From NCBI GenBank assembly GCA_947631375.1, contig CANRLD010000102.1, positions 1 through 6,374 of the forward strand: a DNA stretch of 6,374 bases. The letters run 5' to 3'. Shown here one piece after another: positions 1-5,620 of this stretch; positions within the stretch are counted from its first letter, which is position 1; every line of letters starts with the position of its first letter. This DNA is from an uncultured Methylophaga sp. (GTDB lineage Bacteria; Pseudomonadota; Gammaproteobacteria; Nitrosococcales; Methylophagaceae). A program made the translations under genes and the position numbers. Below the pieces are notes generated by a model. The model saw nothing but the letters and a program-made list of their open reading frames with translations, made no database searches and had not been told where the DNA came from.

Positions 1-1
1 A

Positions 2-151
2 GAACAGACCACGGTCTCCGAGGATATCAACCAGAACCTGGTGATCATCAATGACGGTGCACTGGAAACCGTTGCGCACGCCAGCAACATCAACGAGTCG
101 GCCAGCACAATGGGCGCGGGCATTTCAGTTGATAAATCATTCCTGGCATAA
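2..151 (+). CDS. Partial 3' end of a reading frame: chemoreceptor-like segment joined to a ribosomal protein L1-like C-terminus
   Basis: An open frame enters from the left edge and ends at TAA 149-151, giving 49 residues. The last residues, STMGAGISVDKSFLA, match the usual end of bacterial L1 (E. coli L1 has STTMGAGVAVDQ near its end), and rplA is the expected gene directly upstream of the L10 leader. Residues 1-34 (EQTTVSEDINQNLVIINDGA and onward) do not resemble L1. They resemble the C-terminal helix of the cytoplasmic signalling domain of methyl-accepting chemotaxis proteins, where EQ(T/S)xVSExIN is a common motif. Codon use changes with the similarity: 28 of the first 35 codons end in G or C, against 2 of the last 9. 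I read this as a junction near bases 101-115, probably an assembly or recombination chimera. A genuine fusion cannot be excluded. No gene symbol is given because most of rplA is not visible. Confidence 0.6.
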   Translation, partial: EQTTVSEDINQNLVIINDGALETVAHASNINESASTMGAGISVDKSFLA

Positions 152-171
152 GCCAGGATCAAATTGGACCG

Positions 172-192
172 CCCGGTGCTGGTTGCGCCGGG
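172..192 (+). promoter_or_regulatory. GC-rich leader hairpin upstream of the L10 binding site
   Basis: CCCGGTGC (172-179) pairs with GCGCCGGG (185-192), eight contiguous pairs including one G-U, around a five-base loop TGGTT. It sits two bases before the L10 binding stem. There is no T-tract after it, so it is not an intrinsic terminator for the upstream gene. It is probably a structural part of the leader. Confidence 0.6.
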
Positions 193-193
193 T

Positions 194-248
194 CGTCTAA
201 GACCGCAGGCATGAAAATTTAATAGGTGAAAACCTGCCTGCGCAGACG
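194..248 (+). promoter_or_regulatory. Predicted L10(L12) binding fold in the leader RNA
   Basis: CGTCT (194-198) pairs with AGACG (244-248), and GCAGGC (205-210) pairs with GCCTGC (236-241). Between them lies an asymmetric internal loop, AAGACC (199-204) against GC (242-243), the same arrangement as the AAGACC loop of the E. coli L10 leader. Above the second stem, AGGT-GAAA-ACCT (224-235) forms a tetraloop-capped hairpin stacked directly on it, leaving 211-223 as an A/T-rich bulge. The pairing was read by eye. That the L10-L12 complex binds here is inferred from the E. coli system. Confidence 0.8.
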
Positions 249-290
249 GGTTCAGCTACAGAAATTCTGAGGTTGAATGCCGTGAGGGTG

Positions 291-310
291 GAAGTGGTAA
301 CACTTCTTTT
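291..310 (+). promoter_or_regulatory. Small GUAA-tetraloop hairpin with short T run in the leader
   Basis: GAAGTG (291-296) and CACTTC (301-306) form a six-pair stem capped by GTAA, a GNRA-type tetraloop, followed by TTTT (307-310). The stem has only three G-C pairs and the T run is short, so efficient termination is unlikely. It could be a weak pause or attenuation signal, or simply a structural element of the leader. Confidence 0.4.
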
Positions 311-343
311 GTTAGCAACACAACTACACTCTACATGTAGTGA

Positions 344-362
344 ACCTAAGGAGGTCTTAGGT
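344..362 (+). promoter_or_regulatory. Hairpin enclosing the rplJ Shine-Dalgarno and start codon
   Basis: The Shine-Dalgarno TAAGGAGGT (347-355) is fully complementary to the 3' end of 16S rRNA and lies five bases before the GTG at 361. ACCTAAG (344-350) is a perfect inverted repeat of CTTAGGT (356-362), so the mRNA can fold a seven-pair stem with loop GAGGT. This hides half of the Shine-Dalgarno and the first two bases of the start codon. G361 pairs with C345, a pair that an ATG start would lose. Confidence 0.65.
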
Positions 363-888
363 GGCTTTAAATCTCGAAGGTAAAAAGGCCGTCGTTGCTG
401 AGGTCGCTGAAGTTGCTTCGACCGCTTATTCTGCTGTAGCAGCTGAATATCGCGGATTGACAGTTTCAGAAATGACAACTTTACGTGTTGCAGCGCGTGA
501 GCAAAATGTTTATCTACGGGTTATCCGTAATACATTGGCTCGTCGTGCTGTAGAAGGTACTGATTTCGCCTGTATGCAGGAAGGAATGACAGGGCCTTTG
601 GTATTTGGTTTTTCCATGGAAGATCCAGGTGCCGTTGCACGTGTCATGGCTGATTTTGCAAAAGACAATAAAAAACTCGAAGTTAAAATGGTCTCTCTGG
701 GTGGCAAATTATTGCCGGCTTCAGATCTGGATCGTTTGGCGAAAATGCCTACCAAAGATCAGGCTATCAGCATGTTCATGGGTACGCTTAAAGCGCCTAT
801 CGAAAAATTTGTTCGTACTTTGCAAGCGCCTACCAGCAAAATGGTCCGCACTTTTGCGGCCGTACGCGACGCGAAACAAGCCGCTTAA
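361..888 (+). CDS. rplJ: 50S ribosomal protein L10 (uL10)
   Basis: L10 forms the base of the ribosomal stalk. Its globular N-terminal domain binds 23S rRNA near L11, and its long C-terminal helix carries the L12 dimers that recruit translation GTPases. The L10-L12 complex is also the translational repressor of this operon in E. coli. The 175 residues begin MALNLEGKKAVVAEV and end VRTFAAVRDAKQAA, both close to E. coli L10, with the conserved RNTLxRRAVEGT block near residues 56-67. Translation starts at GTG, chosen because a perfect Shine-Dalgarno lies five bases upstream and the protein then begins at the family's usual residue. The protein is ten residues longer than E. coli L10 (165), and by eye the whole difference lies in the C-terminal helix, where KFVRTL (149-154) and KMVRTF (160-165) look like repeated segments. 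rplL follows after 57 bases. Confidence 0.98.
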   Translation: MALNLEGKKAVVAEVAEVASTAYSAVAAEYRGLTVSEMTTLRVAAREQNVYLRVIRNTLARRAVEGTDFACMQEGMTGPLVFGFSMEDPGAVARVMADFAKDNKKLEVKMVSLGGKLLPASDLDRLAKMPTKDQAISMFMGTLKAPIEKFVRTLQAPTSKMVRTFAAVRDAKQAA

Positions 889-945
889 TCCATTTCGGAT
901 AAGTGTGTTTTATTTAATTCTGTAAGCTTGAAATAGGAAAATATC

Positions 946-1317
946 ATGGCTGTATCTAAAGACGATATCTTGGAAGCGATTTCCGGTATGACTGTTGTTG
1001 AGATCGTAGATCTGATCGAAGCAATGGAAGAAAAATTTGGTGTTACTGCTGCTGCTCCAGTTGCAGCTGCCGCTCCAGTTGCAGCTGCCGCTGCTGCTGA
1101 AGAGCAATCTGAGTTCAACGTAGTTATGACTAGCTTTGGCGAGAACAAAGTAGGCGTAATCAAAGTTATTCGTGCACTGACAGGCCTTGGCTTGAAAGAA
1201 GCGAAAGACATGGTTGAAGGTGTTCCTGCAACTGTGAAAGAAGGCGTCGAAAAAGCAGAAGCTGAGGACGTTCTGAAACAATTGACCGAAGCTGGTGCAA
1301 CCGCTGAAATCAAGTAA
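946..1317 (+). CDS. rplL: 50S ribosomal protein L7/L12 (bL12)
   Basis: L12 is the multi-copy acidic stalk protein. Dimers attach to L10 through the N-terminal domain, while the C-terminal domain contacts elongation and initiation factors and stimulates their GTPase activity. The 123-residue product has the family's usual length and three parts: a dimerisation domain (about 1-33, MAVSKDDILEAISGM), an Ala/Pro/Val hinge (about 34-51), and a C-terminal domain (about 54-123) with the conserved run GVIKVIRALTGLGLKEAKDM and then VEGVPATVKEGV. The ATG is preceded by AGGA at 935-938, seven bases away. The hinge contains a perfect 18-base tandem repeat. It is probably co-transcribed and translationally coupled with rplJ, and its distal side carries the attenuator before rpoB. 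Confidence 0.99.
   Translation: MAVSKDDILEAISGMTVVEIVDLIEAMEEKFGVTAAAPVAAAAPVAAAAAAEEQSEFNVVMTSFGENKVGVIKVIRALTGLGLKEAKDMVEGVPATVKEGVEKAEAEDVLKQLTEAGATAEIK
1054..1089 (+). repeat. Perfect 18-base tandem duplication in the rplL hinge
   Basis: Bases 1054-1071 (GCTCCAGTTGCAGCTGCC) are repeated exactly at 1072-1089, encoding APVAAA twice (residues 37-48), followed by three more GCT/GCC-type Ala codons. Identity at every synonymous position points to a recent slippage duplication rather than selection on the protein alone. The hinge is flexible and tolerates changes in length. Confidence 0.9.
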
Positions 1318-1330
1318 GCACACCTACTAT

Positions 1331-1351
1331 CGTGGTCAGTTCATCGCCACG
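1331..1351 (+). promoter_or_regulatory. Hairpin in the rplL-rpoB gap, before the attenuator
   Basis: CGTGG (1331-1335) pairs with CCACG (1347-1351), extendable by one U-G pair, around a loop of about ten bases. An A-rich run (1352-1361) follows. In E. coli an RNase III processing site lies in this gap. This short stem alone is too small to call such a site, so its role is unknown. Confidence 0.35.
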
Positions 1352-1362
1352 AAAAAGAAAAT

Positions 1363-1392
1363 GGCTGGTGGCCAATAGTCACCGGCCTTTTT
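1363..1392 (+). terminator. Intrinsic terminator between rplL and rpoB, probably a partial attenuator
   Basis: GGCTGGTGGC (1363-1372) pairs with GTCACCGGCC (1378-1387) in a ten-pair stem with two G-U pairs, loop CAATA, followed immediately by TTTTT (1388-1392). That is a classic rho-independent terminator. Because rpoB has no obvious promoter of its own in the gap, it most likely acts as an attenuator that lets part of the transcripts through. In E. coli a terminator at the same place lets only a minority of transcripts into rpoBC. Full termination plus an unseen rpoB promoter is the alternative. Confidence 0.88.
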
Positions 1393-1400
1393 CCGTTGCA

Positions 1401-1466
1401 GGTCGATCGATATTCGACCATCTAAAAATACATGACCCTGCCTGCATTTCTGATAACAGAAATCAG
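1401..1466 (+). promoter_or_regulatory. Small hairpins in the rpoB 5' region
   Basis: GGTCGA (1401-1406) pairs with TCGACC (1414-1419) around a seven-base loop. Further on, TTTCTG (1447-1452) pairs with CAGAAA (1457-1462) with loop ATAA. Overlapping it is an alternative stem, CTGAT (1450-1454) with ATCAG (1462-1466). The last two cannot form together. They lie 22-42 bases before the rpoB start and may affect mRNA processing or stability, but no known element is recognised. Confidence 0.35.
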
Positions 1467-1488
1467 GTGTTTCTTCGAGGTGTAATAC

Positions 1489-4400
1489 ATGGCTTATACG
1501 TTTACCGAGAAAAAACGGATTCGTAAAGATTTTGGCAAGCGTCCAAGTGTCTTGACCGTTCCAAACTTACTGGCAACCCAGGTCAACTCTTATCAGGATT
1601 TCCTGCAAATGGACCTTCCTGCTGATGAACGTGGCGCAATGGGCTTGCATGCGGCATTTGAATCAGTGTTTCCGATTAAAAGTCATACCGGTATGGCTGA
1701 GTTGCAATATGTCAGCTACCGTCTCGGAACCCCCGCATTCGACGTTAAAGAATGTCAACTACGTGGTGTGACCTATGCTGCACCTCTGAGAGTAAAAATG
1801 CGTCTGGTCATTTACGATAAAGACGCCCCTGCAAAATCAAAAGTCGTAAAAGACATTAAAGAGCAGGAAGTATATATGGGTGAGATCCCATTAATGACGG
1901 AGAAAGGTAACTTCGTTATTAATGGCACAGAGCGTGTTATTGTTTCACAACTTCATCGCTCCCCAGGTGTGTTTTTCGATAGTGATAAAGGCAAAACGCA
2001 CTCTTCCGGAAAAATTTTATATAACGCGCGCGTTATACCTTACCGTGGTTCCTGGCTGGATTTCGAGTTTGATCCCAAAGATGCGGTGTTTGTCCGTATT
2101 GATCGTCGTCGTAAACTGCCGGCAACTATTTTGTTGCGTGCGTTGGAATTCAGTAATCAAGAAATTCTTGAAACGTTTTTTGAAAACGATGTCTTTACCC
2201 GTAAAGGCGACAGCTTTGAGTTAGCTCTGCAGCCACAGCGGTTACGTGGCCAATCTGTGCCATTTGAAATTATCAATGCAGATGGCGAAGTCATTGTCGA
2301 AGCCGAGCGCCAGATTACCGGACGACATATTCGTCAAATGGAAAAAGCGGCAATGAGCACACTGGCCGTGCCTACTGATTATTTAGTTGGCAAAATCCTT
2401 GCTAAAGATATCGTTGATCCGGTTACCGGTGAGTTACTGGCGAATGCCAATGATGAAATCACCTCCGACTTGTTGGAAAGTCTGGAGCGTTTTGACATTA
2501 ATACCATAGAAACTATCTATGCCAATGATTTGGACCATGGTCCCTACATGTCTGATACGCTACGACTAGATGAAACGCGTAGTGCGCTAGAAGCTAAGGT
2601 CGAGATCTACCGGATGATGCGTCCAGGTGAACCGCCAACAGAAGACGCTGCACAGAACTTGTTTACCAGCCTGTTCTTCAGTCAGGACCGTTATGATCTG
2701 TCTAATGTCGGCCGGATGAAGTTTAATCGTCGCCTGGGTCGTGAAGAACTGGACGGGGAAGGAATTCTTTCCAAAGAAGATATTGTTGCGGTTCTGAAAG
2801 AGCTGATTAGCATCCGTAACGGTTTTGGCACCGTCGATGATATTGACCATTTGGGTAACCGTCGGGTGCGTAGTGTCGGTGAAATGGCAGAAAACCAATT
2901 CCGTGTCGGTCTGGTCCGTGTGGAACGGGCAGTTCGTGAACGCTTGAGCATTGCTGAATCTGAAGGGTTAATGCCACAACAGCTGATTAATGCCAAGCCT
3001 GTCGCGGCAGCGATCAAAGAGTTCTTTGGTTCAAGCCAGTTATCGCAATTTATGGATCAAAACAATCCACTGTCTGAAGTGACACATAAACGCCGTGTCT
3101 CTGCTTTGGGGCCAGGTGGTTTGACGCGTGAACGTGCCGGCTTTGAAGTGCGTGACGTTCACCCAACCCATTATGGTCGGGTTTGCCCAATCGAAACACC
3201 AGAAGGGCCAAATATCGGTCTGATTAACTCGTTGGCTTGTTATGCCAGAACCAATCAGTACGGCTTTATTGAAACCCCATACCGTAAAGTGATTGATGGT
3301 AAAGCGACGAATGAAATTGTGTACTTGTCTGCCATCGATGAAGGTGAATATCGTATTGCTCAGGCCACTATCAATCTGAATGATGATTTTTCTATCGCAG
3401 ATAACATGGTGCCTTGCCGCTACAGAAATGAATTTTCATTAATGCCGTCCGAGCAAGTGCAATTGATGGACGTGTCACCGCGCCAGGTTGTTTCGGTTGC
3501 GGCTTCATTGATTCCATTCCTGGAGCATGACGATGCTAACCGGGCGTTGATGGGCTCAAACATGCAACGCCAGGCCGTTCCGACATTACGCGCTGATAAG
3601 CCATTGGTTGGTACCGGCATGGAGCGTGTGGTTGCGCAGGACTCTGGTGTAATGGTTACCGCCAAACGTGGTGGTGAAGTTGATTCTGTTGATGCCAGCC
3701 GTATTGTTATTCGTGTCAACGATGATGAAACGGAAGATAACGAGTCGGGCGTTGATATCTACAACTTAATCAAATATGCCCGTTCAAACCAAAGCACAAC
3801 GATAAACCAGCGGCCAATCGTCAAGCCAGGCGACATCATTGCCAAAGGCGATGTTCTGGCGGATGGTCCATCTACTGATAAAGGTGAGCTGGCATTAGGC
3901 CAAAATATTTTGGTCGCATTCATGCCATGGAATGGATACAACTTTGAAGACTCGATTTTATTATCCGAGCGTGTTGTAGAAGAAGATCGGTTCACAACAA
4001 TTCACATCCAGGAGCTGAACTGTCTGGCGCGTGATACCAAGCTTGGTACAGAAGAGATCACTGCCGACATTCCAAATGTCAGTGAGAGTGCGCTGGCCAA
4101 GTTGGACGAATCAGGGATCGTCTATGTCGGTGCTGAAGTAAAACCCGGCGATATTCTGGTTGGTAAGGTCACACCAAAAGGTGAAACGCAATTAACTCCG
4201 GAAGAAAAATTACTGAGAGCAATCTTTGGTGAAAAAGCTGCCGATGTTAAAGACTCTTCGCTGCGAGTGCCTTCAGGTACTTATGGCACAGTTGTTGATG
4301 TTCAGGTATTCACCCGTGATGGCGTTGAAAAAGATGAACGTACACGGCAAATCGAGAAAGCAGAACTGGAAAAAGTGTGGGCAGACTTAAAAGATCAGCA

Positions 4401-5565
4401 CCGCATCATGGTTGATGACGTGTTTGCCCGGTTGGAGCGAAATCTTGTTGGTAAACCTGCTGACAAGGCTCCGGGCTTGGAAAAAGGCGCCAAAATCACC
4501 AAGTCGTATTTAAAATCACTGGAAAAATCCCAGTGGTATGACATCCAGATGGCTTCAGATGACTTGAATGCCATGCTTGAAGCAACAGCCAATCAGGTCA
4601 AGCAGTATCGTAATGATATGGATGAAGCCTTTGAAATCAAGAAAGAAAAGCTGACCTCAGGCCATGATTTGGCACCTGGTGTCCAGCGAATGGTGAAAGT
4701 CTTCCTGGCGGTTAAACGTCGCGTACAGCCTGGTGATAAATTAGCGGGCCGTCATGGTAACAAAGGGGTTATTTCAAGCATCATGCCGATAGAAGATATG
4801 CCCTATACGCAAGACGGTCGCCCGGTCGATATCGTCCTGAATCCATTGGGCGTACCGTCACGGATGAATATTGGGCAGATCCTTGAAGTACATCTGGGCT
4901 GGGCCGCTAAAGGTCTGGGTTACAAGATTGAAGAAATGTTACAGCAACAACGCGCCGTTGCAGAGCTGAGAGAGTTTCTTGGCAAGATTTACAACACCAA
5001 TGGCAAAAAAGAAGATCTGGACACATTGACAGATGAGGAAATTATTGAGCTTGCTGAGAACCTGAAAGCCGGTGTGCCAATGGCTACCCCAGTATTTGAT
5101 GGTGCGGATGAAGGCGAAATCAAAGCGATGCTGGAATTGGCCGGACTACCAACCTCAGGCCAGGCTGAATTGATTGATGGACGGACCGGGGAAACTTTCC
5201 ACCGTCCAGTCACGATTGGTTACATGCATATGTTGAAGCTAAATCACTTGGTTGATGACAAGATGCATGCCCGTTCGACTGGTCCATATAGTCTGGTTAC
5301 CCAGCAACCGCTGGGTGGTAAGGCACAGTTTGGTGGTCAGCGCTTTGGTGAGATGGAAGTTTGGGCACTGCAGGCATATGGTGCAGCTTATACACTTCAA
5401 GAAATGCTGACAGTCAAGTCTGATGATGTGAATGGTCGTACCAAGATCTATAAAAACATCGTTGATGGTGATTATCGAATGGATGCAGGCATGCCTGAAT
5501 CCTTCAAGGTATTAACACGTGAGATTCGCTCACTGGGTATTGATGTTGACCTGGTTGAAGAGTAA
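1489..5565 (+). CDS. rpoB: DNA-directed RNA polymerase subunit beta
   Basis: Beta forms one pincer of RNA polymerase and, with beta', the active-site cleft. The 1358-residue product is complete (E. coli 1342) and starts MAYTFTEKKRIRKDFGKRP after GAGGTG at 1477-1482, six bases upstream. The rifampicin pocket at about 514-540 (FFGSSQLSQFMDQNNPLSE onward) is canonical: D523, H533 and S538 correspond to E. coli D516, H526 and S531, so no common resistance change is seen. K1084 and K1092 in GDKLAGRHGNKG match E. coli K1065 and K1073, and H1253 in LNHLVDDKMH matches H1237, residues near the active site. The two insertions found in E. coli beta are present, at roughly 230-350 and 945-1060. The C-terminus, GMPESFKVLTREIRSLGIDV, is the usual clamp-contacting end. 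rpoC follows after 55 bases. No intein, frameshift or insertion is visible. Confidence 0.99.
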   Translation: MAYTFTEKKRIRKDFGKRPSVLTVPNLLATQVNSYQDFLQMDLPADERGAMGLHAAFESVFPIKSHTGMAELQYVSYRLGTPAFDVKECQLRGVTYAAPLRVKMRLVIYDKDAPAKSKVVKDIKEQEVYMGEIPLMTEKGNFVINGTERVIVSQLHRSPGVFFDSDKGKTHSSGKILYNARVIPYRGSWLDFEFDPKDAVFVRIDRRRKLPATILLRALEFSNQEILETFFENDVFTRKGDSFELALQPQRLRGQSVPFEIINADGEVIVEAERQITGRHIRQMEKAAMSTLAVPTDYLVGKILAKDIVDPVTGELLANANDEITSDLLESLERFDINTIETIYANDLDHGPYMSDTLRLDETRSALEAKVEIYRMMRPGEPPTEDAAQNLFTSLFFSQDRYDLSNVGRMKFNRRLGREELDGEGILSKEDIVAVLKELISIRNGFGTVDDIDHLGNRRVRSVGEMAENQFRVGLVRVERAVRERLSIAESEGLMPQQLINAKPVAAAIKEFFGSSQLSQFMDQNNPLSEVTHKRRVSALGPGGLTRERAGFEVRDVHPTHYGRVCPIETPEGPNIGLINSLACYARTNQYGFIETPYRKVIDGKATNEIVYLSAIDEGEYRIAQATINLNDDFSIADNMVPCRYRNEFSLMPSEQVQLMDVSPRQVVSVAASLIPFLEHDDANRALMGSNMQRQAVPTLRADKPLVGTGMERVVAQDSGVMVTAKRGGEVDSVDASRIVIRVNDDETEDNESGVDIYNLIKYARSNQSTTINQRPIVKPGDIIAKGDVLADGPSTDKGELALGQNILVAFMPWNGYNFEDSILLSERVVEEDRFTTIHIQELNCLARDTKLGTEEITADIPNVSESALAKLDESGIVYVGAEVKPGDILVGKVTPKGETQLTPEEKLLRAIFGEKAADVKDSSLRVPSGTYGTVVDVQVFTRDGVEKDERTRQIEKAELEKVWADLKDQHRIMVDDVFARLERNLVGKPADKAPGLEKGAKITKSYLKSLEKSQWYDIQMASDDLNAMLEATANQVKQYRNDMDEAFEIKKEKLTSGHDLAPGVQRMVKVFLAVKRRVQPGDKLAGRHGNKGVISSIMPIEDMPYTQDGRPVDIVLNPLGVPSRMNIGQILEVHLGWAAKGLGYKIEEMLQQQRAVAELREFLGKIYNTNGKKEDLDTLTDEEIIELAENLKAGVPMATPVFDGADEGEIKAMLELAGLPTSGQAELIDGRTGETFHRPVTIGYMHMLKLNHLVDDKMHARSTGPYSLVTQQPLGGKAQFGGQRFGEMEVWALQAYGAAYTLQEMLTVKSDDVNGRTKIYKNIVDGDYRMDAGMPESFKVLTREIRSLGIDVDLVEE

Positions 5566-5592
5566 GAACGCGAAACCGATAATCAGCACATA

Positions 5593-5607
5593 TGTCGTTT
5601 AGCGACA
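5593..5607 (+). promoter_or_regulatory. Small hairpin in the rpoB-rpoC gap
   Basis: TGTCG (5593-5597) pairs with CGACA (5603-5607) around loop TTTAG, just before the rpoC Shine-Dalgarno GGAG (5610-5613). It has no T-tract and is too weak to terminate. It may expose or space the ribosome binding site, or be incidental. Confidence 0.3.
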
Positions 5608-5620
5608 GTGGAGAAAAAAT

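Larger units (their letters stand above)
152..360 (+). promoter_or_regulatory. rplJ 5' leader (L10 leader, autoregulatory untranslated region)
   Basis: This 209-base gap between the L1-like stop and rplJ contains no gene. It matches the E. coli-type L10 leader in position and in its core sequence (GTCTAAGACCGCAGG facing CCTGCGCAGACGG). In E. coli the L10-L12 complex binds such a leader and represses translation of rplJ-rplL. Seen here, in order: a GC-rich hairpin (172-192), the L10 binding fold (194-248), a small GUAA-capped hairpin (291-306), and a hairpin around the ribosome binding site (344-362). I see no convincing sigma-70 promoter in it. The promoter may lie further upstream or be too divergent to call by eye. 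Confidence 0.85.

Noticed and set aside
129..160. TTGATA at 129-134 as a -35 box for an rplJ promoter
   Set aside because: No acceptable -10 hexamer lies 15-19 bases downstream (around 150-159 reads AAGCCAGGAT), so the promoter is not supported.
331..340. Ten-base perfect palindrome CTACATGTAG
   Set aside because: It does not extend beyond ten bases, and several such palindromes are expected by chance in a window of this size. No known operator is recognised.
885..1323. Two long reverse-strand open frames opposite rplL
   Set aside because: They lie antisense to an unmistakable rplL. Their Ala/Ser/Gly-rich repeats come from the complement of the hinge codons, so they are shadows.
1332..1526. 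Forward open frame of 64 codons spanning the attenuator and the rpoB start
   Set aside because: It runs through the terminator stem, overlaps rpoB in another frame, has no ribosome binding site and resembles no known family.
3031..3111. Possible rifampicin-resistance changes in rpoB
   Set aside because: The pocket residues, including D523, H533 and S538, are those of the sensitive consensus.
4310..4680. Possible insertion or horizontally acquired segment in rpoB
   Set aside because: This corresponds to the lineage-specific insertion normally present in gammaproteobacterial beta subunits. The frame is continuous and there is no mobile-element signature.
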